Of a stretch of DNA of 64,000 bases, positions 32,910-41,997 are shown one piece after another. The position numbers and the translations under genes are program-made. The stretch lies in NCBI GenBank assembly GCA_002296525.1, contig DBIA01000035.1, forward strand, positions 124,001 to 188,000, in the 5' to 3' direction. The notes under the pieces are model-generated. The model was not told where the DNA came from. It worked only from the letters and a program-made list of their open reading frames with translations, and did no database searches. Each line of letters starts with the position of its first letter. The first letter of the stretch is position 1. The stretch comes from Candidatus Neomicrothrix sp. UBA814 (GTDB lineage: Bacteria; Actinomycetota; Acidimicrobiia; Acidimicrobiales; Poriferisodalaceae).

Positions 32910-33704
32910 ATGAGTGATGTAGTTCTATATGAAGAGGTCGACGGAGTGGCTTTGATCACTCTAAACCGACCCGAACGGCTTAATTCTTGGACAAGTGAGC
33001 TTGGTTCCGAGTACTTCAATGCGCTTGACCGAGCTTCGGAATCAGCGGACGTTAAAGCAATTGTCGTCACTGGAGCCGGAAGGGGCTTCTGTTCAGGCGC
33101 TGATATGGACATGCTGCAAGGAATCGGAGCGCGAGACGGAGAAGAAGAAACACCACTAGAGATACGAACCGAACGTCATGATTATGCGCTCACGGTACCC
33201 AAACCCGTAATTGCTGCAATCAACGGCGCCTGCGCAGGGCTTGGATTTGTGCACGCAATGATGTGCGATATCCGGTTCGCTGCTGAAGGAGCAAAATTCA
33301 CTAGTGCCTTCGCTCGGCGAGGACTAATTGCAGAGCACGGCGTGTCGTACATGCTTCCCCGGGTCGTAGGACCGTCAAACGCGTTAGACATTCTGATGTC
33401 TGGAAGGGTTTTCCTGGCCGATGAGGCGAAAGAGATGGGGGTCGTGAGCCGCGTGCTGCCTCCCGACGAGCTCGTCACTGCAACTGTTGAGTATGCGCGA
33501 GAGCTAGGTAGATACAGTGCGCCGTGGTCCATGGCGGAAATGAAAAACCAAGTGTGGAGCCAACTTGACATGGCGCGTACCGAATCACTTGAGGAATCGA
33601 ACAGAGTTATGGCGCAGTCTCTGAAGAGGTCAGACTTCAAAGAAGGCGTAGCGAGCTTCGTAGAAAAACGAGACCCAGCTTTTGAACCAGTAGTTGGATC
33701 CTGA
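32910..33704 (+). CDS. Enoyl-CoA hydratase/isomerase family protein
   Basis: A 264-residue crotonase-fold protein: LITLNRPERLNSW, GRGFCSGADMDML (first oxyanion-hole loop), AINGACAGLGFVHAMMCDIRFA (second loop), and FARRGLIAEHGVSYMLPRVVG, which has Glu at one of the usual catalytic sites. The frame is open upstream, but the ATG at 32910 carries a GAAAGGG box and family homology begins there. Substrate unknown; the antiporter gene follows 51 bases later. Confidence 0.92.
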   Translation: MSDVVLYEEVDGVALITLNRPERLNSWTSELGSEYFNALDRASESADVKAIVVTGAGRGFCSGADMDMLQGIGARDGEEETPLEIRTERHDYALTVPKPVIAAINGACAGLGFVHAMMCDIRFAAEGAKFTSAFARRGLIAEHGVSYMLPRVVGPSNALDILMSGRVFLADEAKEMGVVSRVLPPDELVTATVEYARELGRYSAPWSMAEMKNQVWSQLDMARTESLEESNRVMAQSLKRSDFKEGVASFVEKRDPAFEPVVGS

Positions 33705-33742
33705 AATTTTGCGTAATTCTTTATAGGTGGCTCTGAGGGCAG

Positions 33743-33748
33743 TAGCGT
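33743..33748 (+). promoter_or_regulatory. -10 box of a leaderless promoter
   Basis: TAGCGT, then seven bases, then the ATG of the antiporter at 33756. Confidence 0.45.
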
Positions 33749-33755
33749 CACAGCG

Positions 33756-35366
33756 ATGACTGAGACGCTTGGGGCATTCGCGGTGCTTGCCTGGCTCGCA
33801 TACTTAGCAAGTCGACTACTGGCGCGCCGCCACTTACCCGAGCTTGTTGGGTTTCTGATAGTCGGGGCACTCCTGGGGCCATCAGGGATCGAGTTGGTTA
33901 GCGAGCATGAACTAGCCGCTCTGCGCCCTCTGACTGAAATCGCTCTCGCCATTCTGATGTTTGTAATCGGTGAACGAGTATCCGTCCGGGCTCTGCGAGC
34001 TGCTCGATGGACCCTCACCACGGGCGCTACCCAATACGTACTGTGCGCAGTTTTAGTGTTTTGGGCCACTCGGGCGGTAGGTGCAGATAGATCGGTAGCT
34101 CTAGTGCTCGCAGCCTTAGCAGGTGCCGGCGCTCCAATGACTATTGCGCACATCGTCAGTTCAGTGAAGGCAACAGGGAATTACGCCGTTGGAGTAGTAG
34201 GCACGCACGCCGTTTCTGACGCATTTGCCACCACGACATTCGCAGCAGTTTTGCCTATAGCGACGATCTTGGCCGACCAAGACGCCGACGTATCGGCTGC
34301 AGTGCTGGACTTTGTTCAACTCGGATTTGGCGGGGCCGCCCTTGGGCTCCTAGGTGGATGGTTCATATCACGTCTAGGTTTCCAAATAGAGACGTCAGGC
34401 GAACTACTTCTATTCGTATTGGTCCATATCCTCCTCGGGTGGTCAATAGCTGACTGGTTAGACATCTCCTTGCCGCTAGCAGCGCTAATGGCGGGCGCTA
34501 CAGCCGCATCGGTGTCACCAGAAGCCTTTTCCCTGCGCCTATTCCGAACCATTAAAAGCATCGAACAACCGCTCTACTTACTGTTCTTTGCGTTAGCTGG
34601 AGCATCCATACATCTCAACGATCTAGGGGGAGTAGGCATAGTCGGCCTGGTGTACATCGGGGTGAGAGTGGCAGCCAAAATAGTTGGCGGGCTCGTTGGC
34701 GGCCTCTTCGGAGGGCTTGGCTGGAAAACAGCTTTAAGGCTTGGCGTCAACCTGACCCCACAAGCGGGCGTGGCGGTCGGTTTGGCGGTTCTGGCAAGTG
34801 AAGTGCTGGGAGACCCAGGAGCAGAGGCTGCCACCGTAGTCTTAGGCTCGGTCGTACTTTTCGAACTTGTCGGTCCTCTCTTAGTCGCAAAGGACCTACA
34901 CGGATCCGATCCTGAACAAGACCCCGGACAGGACAATCCCACGCGGATGGAACTACCCGCAAACGTGCTGATTGCCTCTCCGATGCCAATAGAAATCCCT
35001 GAATGGCTAATTGATCTCGCGGCGCGCTGGCGTTCACGCCTTGTCGTTTATCAACCAGGGGAACCTGAATCCGAACATGTTGCGAACCTTTTGGCTAGAT
35101 GCGCAACCAAGGACGTTGAAGTCGAATTTAAGCCGATGCGCACCGAAAGCTTTACCGGTGCTGTTGTCAGAACACGGGCTGAAACACAAGCAGACATGGT
35201 GGTGCTGTTCGCGGCCCGGCCGCAAGGTGCGACTTCCCGCCTTGTTCTCTTTCCATCCGAGCGCATAGCCAGGGAACTCACTGTGCCTGTTCTAACGTTC
35301 CCCGTCACAACCGAAGGGCCTCCTGAGCCGGCCCAGAAGAGCCGCAGATGGCCATGGTCAACCTAG
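33756..35366 (+). CDS. CPA2-type cation:proton antiporter
   Basis: A 536-residue membrane protein with about 12 hydrophobic segments over residues 1-385, including LVGFLIVGALLGPSGIEL and a region (VGVVGTHAVSDAFATTTFAAVLP) typical of the Na+/H+ exchanger fold of Kef/NapA-like carriers. Residues about 390-536 form a soluble tail (NVLIASPMPIEIPEWLIDLA, then VVLFAARPQGATSRLVLFPSERIA) resembling a universal-stress or nucleotide-binding regulatory domain. It exchanges K+ or Na+ for protons across the membrane; ion choice cannot be read from the sequence. Confidence 0.88.
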   Translation: MTETLGAFAVLAWLAYLASRLLARRHLPELVGFLIVGALLGPSGIELVSEHELAALRPLTEIALAILMFVIGERVSVRALRAARWTLTTGATQYVLCAVLVFWATRAVGADRSVALVLAALAGAGAPMTIAHIVSSVKATGNYAVGVVGTHAVSDAFATTTFAAVLPIATILADQDADVSAAVLDFVQLGFGGAALGLLGGWFISRLGFQIETSGELLLFVLVHILLGWSIADWLDISLPLAALMAGATAASVSPEAFSLRLFRTIKSIEQPLYLLFFALAGASIHLNDLGGVGIVGLVYIGVRVAAKIVGGLVGGLFGGLGWKTALRLGVNLTPQAGVAVGLAVLASEVLGDPGAEAATVVLGSVVLFELVGPLLVAKDLHGSDPEQDPGQDNPTRMELPANVLIASPMPIEIPEWLIDLAARWRSRLVVYQPGEPESEHVANLLARCATKDVEVEFKPMRTESFTGAVVRTRAETQADMVVLFAARPQGATSRLVLFPSERIARELTVPVLTFPVTTEGPPEPAQKSRRWPWST

Positions 35367-35435
35367 TTTCGCTTAACAATTGCTCCGAGTGCTCTCCAAT
35401 GGGCAGACTGTACTGATCAAGAGAAGGGTTTAGAC

Positions 35436-36254
35436 ATGTCAGATCGCGTGGTAGTGACTGTCGAAGATGGGATAGCAGACGTTCGTCTCAACCGCCCAGA
35501 GAAACTCAATGCTTTAGACACTGGCATGTTCAGGGCTATTGTCAACGCGGGCGAAGAACTAAAAGAACGATCAGATGTTCGAGTTGCTGTGCTGAGCGGC
35601 GAAGGGCGTTCCTTTTGTGCGGGCCTCGATTTTGCCTCGTTCCAAGCGATGGGAGAAAGCGAGAATCAAGCGAACGTAGATGCCGATGACATGGCCGACA
35701 CAGCCGCCAACAGTCTTGAAGGCCGGATAACCCACCTTGGACAGCAAGCAGCGTGGGTATGGCAAGAGTTAGAGGTTCCGGTGATTGGAGCTATCACTGG
35801 ACATGCTTTGGGTGGAGGCTTTCAGATAGCAATGGGTCCCGATATTAGAATCGTTCATCCAGATACCAAGATGTCGGTACTTGAGGTTCGATGGGGGTTG
35901 GTCCCCGATATGGGAGCCTCTGTGTTACTGCCACCTGTGGTAGGACTTGACGTCGCCAAAGAGATGTACTTCACAGGAAAAATGATCTCGGGTTCGGAAG
36001 CAGTTGAACTGGGCGTTGCAACACGTACCGCTGATAATCCACATGCAGAAGCTATGGAGCTGGCAAGAGAAATCTCCGAGAAGAACCCTGAGGCGATACG
36101 CCGCATGAAAAATATCCTCAACGGATTGTCAGAGCGAAACACAGCAGAGCGTTTCGCCGCTGAACGAGAGCACATTGGTGCCCTCATCGGATCGCGAAAT
36201 CAGACAGAAGCTGTGTCTGCCTTCTTCGAAAAACGGCGACCGGAATTTACTTGA
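35436..36254 (+). CDS. Enoyl-CoA hydratase/isomerase family protein
   Basis: A 272-residue crotonase-fold protein: RLNRPEKLNALD, GRSFCAGLDFASF and GHALGGGFQIAMGPDIRI. It has WGLVPDMGASVLLPPVVG with the acidic residue near the second catalytic site, and the C-terminal FFEKRRPEF. The segment between the two oxyanion loops is longer than usual (DADDMADTAANSLEGR). It is followed 28 bases later by the HisN-like phosphatase, so co-transcription is likely. Start ATG with an AGAAGGG box. Confidence 0.92.
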   Translation: MSDRVVVTVEDGIADVRLNRPEKLNALDTGMFRAIVNAGEELKERSDVRVAVLSGEGRSFCAGLDFASFQAMGESENQANVDADDMADTAANSLEGRITHLGQQAAWVWQELEVPVIGAITGHALGGGFQIAMGPDIRIVHPDTKMSVLEVRWGLVPDMGASVLLPPVVGLDVAKEMYFTGKMISGSEAVELGVATRTADNPHAEAMELAREISEKNPEAIRRMKNILNGLSERNTAERFAAEREHIGALIGSRNQTEAVSAFFEKRRPEFT

Positions 36255-36282
36255 TTTTGTCGAGGTTCCGAAGGGCCAGATC

Positions 36283-37065
36283 GTGACTGAACGACTTGAA
36301 GACCTCCTTGCTGAGGCCTGTGATCTAGCAGAACAGGCAGGGTTACTTACACTCAACTGGTTTGGGCAAAGCGGTTTAGAAGTTCAGTCAAAGAACGACG
36401 GAACAGAGGTAACAGCTGCCGATCGAGCAGCAGAACGATTTATCCGAGAACAGCTTGAAAGCCGACATCCCGATCACGCAGTTCGAGGCGAGGAAGAGGG
36501 CGGAGTCGTTGATCCAGACAAATTGACCTGGATCATCGATCCGATAGATGGCACCAGTGGATTTACTCGTGGTGTGCCCCTCTTCTCCACTTTGCTAGCG
36601 GTCGCCGATAGTTCTGGACCGATGATTGGAGTCATCCACATCCCGGTACTGCAGTCAACTATTGCCGCTGGCCGAGGAATTGGCTGTTGGCGGGATGGAA
36701 AACGAACCTATGTGAGTCAAACCCCTGCGCTTCAAAATGCTTTGGTCAACGCAAGTGCATACAACACGTTTGCTGATTCATGGTTAGTTGATTTGAAAGG
36801 TGCCGGTGCGACAATGCGTACCTGGGGGGACGCATTTGGTTACTACCTGGTAGCTGCCGGTCAAGCTGATGCGATGATTGACCCCGTATGTTCCCCATGG
36901 GACTTAGCTCCCATGTCAGTTATTGTGGGCGAAGCCGGTGGTCAATTTACTGATCTCACCGGAAATACCTCGTTCGACTTGAATGCACCATCAGATTCAA
37001 TTAGTGGCGTGGCCTCCAATGGACTAATCCATGATGATTTACTCGAAATATTGGCAATGTCATGA
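36283..37065 (+). CDS. Histidinol-phosphatase/inositol monophosphatase family protein
   Basis: A 260-residue Mg-dependent phosphatase of the IMPase fold. Metal ligands are visible in GEEEGG (Glu), WIIDPIDGTSGFTRGVPLF (the Asp-Pro-Ile-Asp-Gly signature) and CSPWDLAPMSVIVGEAGG. It fits the HisN-like histidinol-phosphate phosphatase group of actinobacteria, but myo-inositol or other phosphates are possible and no his genes are nearby. The GTG at 36283 has a GAAGGG box. The stop overlaps the next ATG (ATGA). Confidence 0.85.
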   Translation: MTERLEDLLAEACDLAEQAGLLTLNWFGQSGLEVQSKNDGTEVTAADRAAERFIREQLESRHPDHAVRGEEEGGVVDPDKLTWIIDPIDGTSGFTRGVPLFSTLLAVADSSGPMIGVIHIPVLQSTIAAGRGIGCWRDGKRTYVSQTPALQNALVNASAYNTFADSWLVDLKGAGATMRTWGDAFGYYLVAAGQADAMIDPVCSPWDLAPMSVIVGEAGGQFTDLTGNTSFDLNAPSDSISGVASNGLIHDDLLEILAMS

Positions 37066-38147
37066 GTAGCCCTAAAGAGAAAATGCCTAACTGGGTTCCT
37101 AGAGCGGTTGCTCTGTTCCTCGGCGGGCTCACTCTTCTAGCTGCTGTGGTGTGGATTCTGATACAGGTTCGATCCCTGATCATCGTGATTCTTGTGTCTC
37201 TGTTTCTGTCGTTCGCTATTGAGCCGGCGGTTAATTGGTTGGGTCGCCGGGGGTGGCGCAGAGGACCTGCAACGTTAAGCATGTTCGCATTGGTGCTGTT
37301 GGGAGTGGGCGGATTCCTGTATGCCATGGGGTCGGTTCTTGCTGAGCAGATCACCAAGTTGACTGCAGAAGCACCTGGATACATACGAGAGATAGAGGAG
37401 TGGCTAGAGAGCAAATTTGGAATCGTGGTGGAAACAGATTCGCTCGTCGCAGAATTTTCCAGTGGGGGTAGCGCCGCACGCCTCGCCTCAAACATTGCAG
37501 GAGATCTGGTTTCTATAGGCACAGCATTGATGTCGCTGATCTTCCAGACGCTTACAGTCTTGTTGTTCACGTTCTACCTGGTTGCTGACGGCCCAAAGCT
37601 AAGACGTTTACTCTGTTCTGCGCTACCGCCAAGGAAGCAAGCGCTGATGCTCAAAGGCTGGGAGATAGCGATTGATAAGACGGGCGCCTATATCTACTCA
37701 CGGACGCTCTTGGGGCTAGCCGCATTCCTTGTCCATTGGTTGCTGTTCGCGTTGCTCGGGGTCCCTTCTCCTGTCCCATTAGCGTTATGGGTAGGGATTA
37801 TGTCTCAGTTTGTGCCGGTAGCTGGCACCTACCTTGCGGGCATCCTCCCAATCTTGATCGCGCTCCTACACCAACCGATTAGTGCCTTGTGGGTGCTAAT
37901 AGCGATAGTCGTCTACCAGCAGCTTGAGAATTACTTATTCGCTCCCCGCATCACTTCTCAAACGATGAATATTCACCCAGCGGTGGCATTCGGTACAGTC
38001 ATCTTGGGGGCGGCTCTCCTCGGCGTTGTGGGAACTCTTTTAGCGGTTCCGGTAGCAGCTACTGTTCAGGCGTTCGTCTCTACCTATGTCAGGCGCCACG
38101 AGCTAATCGAATCAGAGCTGTTAGAGGACACTGAATTCGAGGAATAG
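37062..38147 (+). CDS. AI-2E family transporter
   Basis: A 361-residue polytopic membrane protein of the AI-2E/PerM family. Hydrophobic segments occupy about residues 15-55, 65-85, 150-180, 205-290 and 305-345. The family parts LSFAIEPAVNWLGRRG, LLFTFYLVADGP, and the C-terminal NYLFAPRITSQTMNIHPAVAFGTVILGAALLG are clear. Members export small molecules or ions, and many are not involved in AI-2. It is translationally coupled (ATGA) to the phosphatase gene. Confidence 0.9.
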   Translation: MSSPKEKMPNWVPRAVALFLGGLTLLAAVVWILIQVRSLIIVILVSLFLSFAIEPAVNWLGRRGWRRGPATLSMFALVLLGVGGFLYAMGSVLAEQITKLTAEAPGYIREIEEWLESKFGIVVETDSLVAEFSSGGSAARLASNIAGDLVSIGTALMSLIFQTLTVLLFTFYLVADGPKLRRLLCSALPPRKQALMLKGWEIAIDKTGAYIYSRTLLGLAAFLVHWLLFALLGVPSPVPLALWVGIMSQFVPVAGTYLAGILPILIALLHQPISALWVLIAIVVYQQLENYLFAPRITSQTMNIHPAVAFGTVILGAALLGVVGTLLAVPVAATVQAFVSTYVRRHELIESELLEDTEFEE

Positions 38148-38163
38148 CCAGAAATAATTCTGG
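38148..38163 (+). terminator. Hairpin terminator after the AI-2E gene
   Basis: A perfect CCAGAA-ATAA-TTCTGG stem-loop immediately after the stop codon, followed by TGTTAATAATT. The stem is short, and it would also serve the convergent DUF4031 gene. Confidence 0.55.
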
Positions 38164-38183
38164 TGTTAATAATTCGATGTCCC

Positions 38184-38732
38184 TCAACTTTCGAAGATGA
38201 GTTCCACAGTCGTGATGGCACTTTTCACGCTGTGGATTAAGTAGTCCACAGTTCTCGCGTCAAAGAGGGGCGGGTCCTTAAACTCTAAAACTATTGCGGT
38301 CTCCTCAGACCGTTCGACAACAAGAACGCTGAGGGGATCAGATAACGAACGCGCTGAAGCTAAGGCTTCTTCCGCTGAGAGCCGGTGATCGCTTCTCGTG
38401 ACCACCTCGGCCACTATCTCGTTCACCTTGGCAAATGGATGAATGCCTTCCGACTGGTAGCCAATTGACCAGGGCTCTTTCTTTGACCGTTCACGCAAGC
38501 CACAATCGCGAAGCCGTCGAACTATTTCCCGACTATCAACGCATCGTGCTCCATGTTGTAAAGCTAGAGCATGTTCCTCGGCGTCTATGTCGTAGTGGTC
38601 GCCTTGAAATCCGATTCTTCGTTTGCCCATACCCTGCGCGAATGCATGTAGTTCCCCTAGGGACGAATCTGAGATGAGGTGCCCCCAAAGTTTTCCGCGC
38701 CATGGCCAAGTTGGGGTATCTACCAGGATCAT
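38184..38732 (-). CDS. DUF4031 domain-containing protein
   Basis: A 182-residue protein opening MILVDTPTWPWRGKLWGHLISD, the hallmark of DUF4031, with FAQGMGKRRIGFQGDHYDI and SREIVRRLRDCGLR following. The C-terminal half is helical and acidic. Its function is not established. The ATG overlaps the stop of the upstream glycosyltransferase gene (ATGA), so the two are coupled; joint work on RNA or small-molecule modification is a guess. Confidence 0.82.
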   Translation of the reverse strand: MILVDTPTWPWRGKLWGHLISDSSLGELHAFAQGMGKRRIGFQGDHYDIDAEEHALALQHGARCVDSREIVRRLRDCGLRERSKKEPWSIGYQSEGIHPFAKVNEIVAEVVTRSDHRLSAEEALASARSLSDPLSVLVVERSEETAIVLEFKDPPLFDARTVDYLIHSVKSAITTVELIFES

Positions 38733-39817
38733 CTGAAAGAACTAATCATTTCGTCGATAAATGAATCGTACCTGGGTGCCACGTTTAGCCAATCAAAGGC
38801 GGCCACGTGCTCTTGGGTCGCACCTCGGTGGGTATGAAGTGCACTTCTGTCGAGAACAAGCTGTGGACGCAGCGCGTCTTCTAGGGAGCCTTCATAGAGA
38901 AGTTCTGAGTGCAATTGACTAGGTACAAGTTCTGGGTAAGCGAGGCGCCTTGGTAGCACTGGTCGTGCTCCAGATGCTATTGCCTCGCTTATGGCGACTC
39001 CGAAAAAATCGTGATGTGCGGTTGACACTACTAAGTCGGATGCGTGCAGTATCGCCTGGTATTCGACCCGGTTTCGTGGGCCGCAGATTGCGAGTCGGTC
39101 ACAAAGATCTCTTTTGAGGCGTTTATGCGCCTTGATGCCACTGCGTTCGACATCGCCTAGAGCGAAGATCTCAAACTGGAAGGCTTCAGAGGCCAGCTTC
39201 AACATCGCGTGAACGAACTCATTGGGTCCCTTGTCATGAGACCACCGGTGATTCCACAAGACTTTCAAACACCCCTCAGTGGTTGCGTTGGTAGTCCCTG
39301 ATGTTTCGATTCCGATGGGAAGCACTCGGATGTCTTCCAACACGACCTCGAGCCTCGCTCCTGCCCCTTTGATGAGATTTTCGATAAACGTAGGGAGTTT
39401 TTGGCGAAGCAATTCGGCATGAAAGCGACTCGCTACAGCTACTCGGTCTGCGCTCATTATTGAAGCCCAATCAGCGATGATGCCTCGGTATGCCTGTCCG
39501 CCTTTCGGTCCGGGCGGATAACCAATTTGGCTTTCATGCATATATAGCAATGTTGGAGGGCGAGGTGTAGCGCGGTCCAATAGGCCAAATACCGTCGCCA
39601 GGTCAATTGGGGTACTGGCTATAAGTGCGTCGACATCCCCAGCAGTTCTGTCAAGTTCGGCAGCGAAGAGCGAAGGTGCAGTTATAAGAGAACGCCGCCA
39701 ACCCGTGTCGGAACCATCTACGACCTTGATTGAATGTTTGCTCCGGGCCTTCCAACCTTCAACCCAACGTCGATGCGAGCCCCGATGCCACGGTTCGAGG
39801 ATAAGCACATTAGCCAC
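38729..39817 (-). CDS. tRNA-queuosine alpha-mannosyltransferase-like glycosyltransferase
   Basis: A 362-residue GT-B glycosyltransferase. The N-terminal domain has LILEPWHRGSHRRWVEGW (about residues 5-22), which is the signature of the DUF3524/QTMAN (GTDC1) family. That family adds mannose to queuosine in tRNA-Asp in animals; bacterial homologues are less characterised. LLYMHESQIGYPPGPKG and NHRWSHDKGPNEFVHAML are further family segments. The C-terminal donor-site half has HHDFFGVAISEAIASGARPVLPRRLAYPELVP. The GTG start is preceded at seven bases by TAGCTT. No queuosine-synthesis genes are in the window. Confidence 0.85.
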   Translation of the reverse strand: MANVLILEPWHRGSHRRWVEGWKARSKHSIKVVDGSDTGWRRSLITAPSLFAAELDRTAGDVDALIASTPIDLATVFGLLDRATPRPPTLLYMHESQIGYPPGPKGGQAYRGIIADWASIMSADRVAVASRFHAELLRQKLPTFIENLIKGAGARLEVVLEDIRVLPIGIETSGTTNATTEGCLKVLWNHRWSHDKGPNEFVHAMLKLASEAFQFEIFALGDVERSGIKAHKRLKRDLCDRLAICGPRNRVEYQAILHASDLVVSTAHHDFFGVAISEAIASGARPVLPRRLAYPELVPSQLHSELLYEGSLEDALRPQLVLDRSALHTHRGATQEHVAAFDWLNVAPRYDSFIDEMISSFR

Positions 39818-39824
39818 ACAGATG

Positions 39825-39830
39825 AAGCTA
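39825..39830 (-). promoter_or_regulatory. -10 box of a leaderless promoter
   Basis: On the minus strand TAGCTT, then seven bases, then the GTG of the glycosyltransferase gene at 39817. Confidence 0.5.
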
Positions 39831-39875
39831 CAGGGTGCTTCACATCTGGGTGAGAAACCGGCAAACTAGCGGATC

Positions 39876-41204
39876 GTGTTGAAGGTTTCTTTTGTCGCGA
39901 TTTTGGTCTCGTTAGTCATTTGGGTTGGCGATCCCGCGTTAGCGGTCAAAGTGGAATCGGTCGGAGTCGCGTCGATCTACGGTCAGCCAGACCCGTCCGC
40001 GATAGCTCCGGGGGCCGGAGCCATGACTTCGCGACCCGACGGCCTGGGGTATTGGATAGCAACAACCGAGGGTGTAGTTGTGGAATTTGGGCAAGCGCAA
40101 CACTACGGCGATATGAAGGGCACGGCACTGAACAAGCCGATAGTCGGGATGGTTGCTACGTCAACAGGCCGGGGTTACTGGCTAGTCGCTAGCGATGGCG
40201 GAATATTCTCATTTGGGGATGCCACTTTTTACGGTTCTACGGGAGCTCTGACCCTGAATAGTCCAATCGTCGGGATGACGGCGACACACACAGGCGCCGG
40301 TTATTGGCTCGTTGCGGCTGATGGAGGAGTCTTCTCCTACGGCGATGCCACCTTTTACGGTTCTACAGGAGCCATCAAACTAAACCGGCCGATCGTGGCA
40401 ATGCTTTCAACCAAAACAAGTCAGGGTTACTGGCTCCTGGCAGACGACGGAGGCATTTTTACCTTTGGCGACGCTCATTTTCACGGTTCTGGGCCCGGAC
40501 GGGGATTTAGTGAGTCTTTCGCAGGATTAATCCCGACTCTGGACGGAAGTGGTTACGCGTTAGTTCATACCAACGGCACGGTTACTCCTTTTGGGGCTTC
40601 TTCTCTTAGCGGAGCTTCAGCGTGTGATCCATGGCCCGTCACCGACATGTCCATAGCCGGAGAAGGCGCTGTCGTGTTGCGCACCCCTAATGTCGTACCT
40701 CACGAAGCGCCGTCGAAGTATTCGGCTCAAATGGATGCGCGTTACCTTGAGAGCTTTATTTTCCACACACAAAGCTGCCAGATTGATGTTCCTTTACAGC
40801 CGATGTCGCTCCTAGCGCCGCTTGCGGAGCCCGTGACAACCTCGTCTTATGGGTGGCGCAGGCATCCAATATGGGGAGAAATTTCGATGCACCGTGGGAT
40901 CGACTTTATTGGCCCTAACCGAACGTCAGGAGGAGCTGCTTTGGCGGTTCGCTCAGGAACGGTTATAGCTGTTGTTGATTTGGTGGCGTATGGCAAAACC
41001 GTTGTTGTTGATCATGGGGATCAGGTGGCAACTATTTATGGGCACCTGAAGGAGTCGCTCGTGAATGTCGGAGCTGCAGTAGAGCGAGGAGAGCCACTTG
41101 GTTGGGTTGGCTCCACCGGCTTATCAACCGGCGCCCACCTGCACTTTGAACTGCGCGTGCAGGGTAAGGCCGTCGATCCGGGCCCCTATTTGGTGCTGCC
41201 TTAA
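39876..41204 (+). CDS. Secreted M23 peptidase with GYWLV/GDAxFYGS repeats
   Basis: A 442-residue exported protein. A signal peptide covers about residues 1-23 (VSFVAILVSLVIWVGDPALA). Residues about 45-235 hold roughly five repeats of about 45 residues with the core GYWLVASDGGIFSFGDATFYGS, likely a beta-propeller-like surface domain seen in many Acidimicrobiia secreted proteins. Residues about 310-440 are an M23 (LytM) metallopeptidase: MHRGIDFIG with the first His and Asp, and GAHLHFELRV with the last His pair, so all zinc ligands are present. Likely role: cell-wall peptidoglycan cleavage or remodelling outside the membrane. GTG start. Confidence 0.92.
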   Translation: MLKVSFVAILVSLVIWVGDPALAVKVESVGVASIYGQPDPSAIAPGAGAMTSRPDGLGYWIATTEGVVVEFGQAQHYGDMKGTALNKPIVGMVATSTGRGYWLVASDGGIFSFGDATFYGSTGALTLNSPIVGMTATHTGAGYWLVAADGGVFSYGDATFYGSTGAIKLNRPIVAMLSTKTSQGYWLLADDGGIFTFGDAHFHGSGPGRGFSESFAGLIPTLDGSGYALVHTNGTVTPFGASSLSGASACDPWPVTDMSIAGEGAVVLRTPNVVPHEAPSKYSAQMDARYLESFIFHTQSCQIDVPLQPMSLLAPLAEPVTTSSYGWRRHPIWGEISMHRGIDFIGPNRTSGGAALAVRSGTVIAVVDLVAYGKTVVVDHGDQVATIYGHLKESLVNVGAAVERGEPLGWVGSTGLSTGAHLHFELRVQGKAVDPGPYLVLP

Positions 41205-41211
41205 AAGCTTT

Positions 41212-41889
41212 CTAAAACACTTCCAGGTGCTCGAGAACAGCATCGATAAACCCGAAGTTTTTTGGCGTGGCGAAGTGGTCGCAACCTTTTAGGACCGAGA
41301 GACTGGAGTTTGGCAGAGCTTCGACGAGCGGGTCAGCGGGACCTGCGAAATCCTCCGTTCCTAATACGACTCTCACAGGGTGGGCAATTAAGGCAAATTC
41401 TTCCTGCCCTAATGGATAGTGCTTACGTCGCATGAACGCTGCAAGTGCTGCGCCATCTTGGTTTGGTTCTGCTGCGTAGCGCGCAAAGGTTTGGGCGTGG
41501 ACATCATCTTGATCAGCGTCGCCTTGAACACCTTTGGCTATCCGTTCGGCTTGAGCTTCGTCCCGTTCAAACAGATTTCGACCCACGCCGGCAACTACGA
41601 GTTTCCCGAACTTATCGGGAGCAATCGCAGCCATGCAAAGCAAGGTCCTAGCGCCCATCGAAAATCCGACTCCATCGACTTGCCCTGCGGGGAGTCGTGA
41701 CACCAAATCTTGTTCCATGTCTGCGTAAAGTTCGGGCTCGTGGTGTTTCTCCGCTGAGCCATGGCCCGGAAGGTCCCACGCGATGACCTCGCGGCCAGCA
41801 TCATTCAGGAGTTCGATGATGCCGGTGGGATTCCAGGTGGATTCAACAGAGCCTGTAAAACCATGGAGAAGTAAAACGGGATTAGACAT
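41212..41889 (-). CDS. Alpha/beta hydrolase (MenH-like size)
   Basis: A 225-residue alpha/beta hydrolase with LLLHGFTGSVEST (oxyanion loop), the nucleophile in GVGFSMGARTLL (Ser in the GFSMG elbow), VVLGTEDFAGPADPL (Asp) and GCDHFATPKNFGF (His). A 4-helix lid spans about residues 110-160. It converges with the M23 gene seven bases away. Substrate unknown. Confidence 0.87.
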   Translation of the reverse strand: MSNPVLLLHGFTGSVESTWNPTGIIELLNDAGREVIAWDLPGHGSAEKHHEPELYADMEQDLVSRLPAGQVDGVGFSMGARTLLCMAAIAPDKFGKLVVAGVGRNLFERDEAQAERIAKGVQGDADQDDVHAQTFARYAAEPNQDGAALAAFMRRKHYPLGQEEFALIAHPVRVVLGTEDFAGPADPLVEALPNSSLSVLKGCDHFATPKNFGFIDAVLEHLEVF

Positions 41890-41997
41890 CTAACAATTCT
41901 GTCAGAGGCGCAAACTTTTCGCGGCCCCGCTTTCCCTAGAAGAGGGAGCGCGAATTCGATTACCGTACAAGGCACTTGTTCGGAAAGAAGGAGAAGA

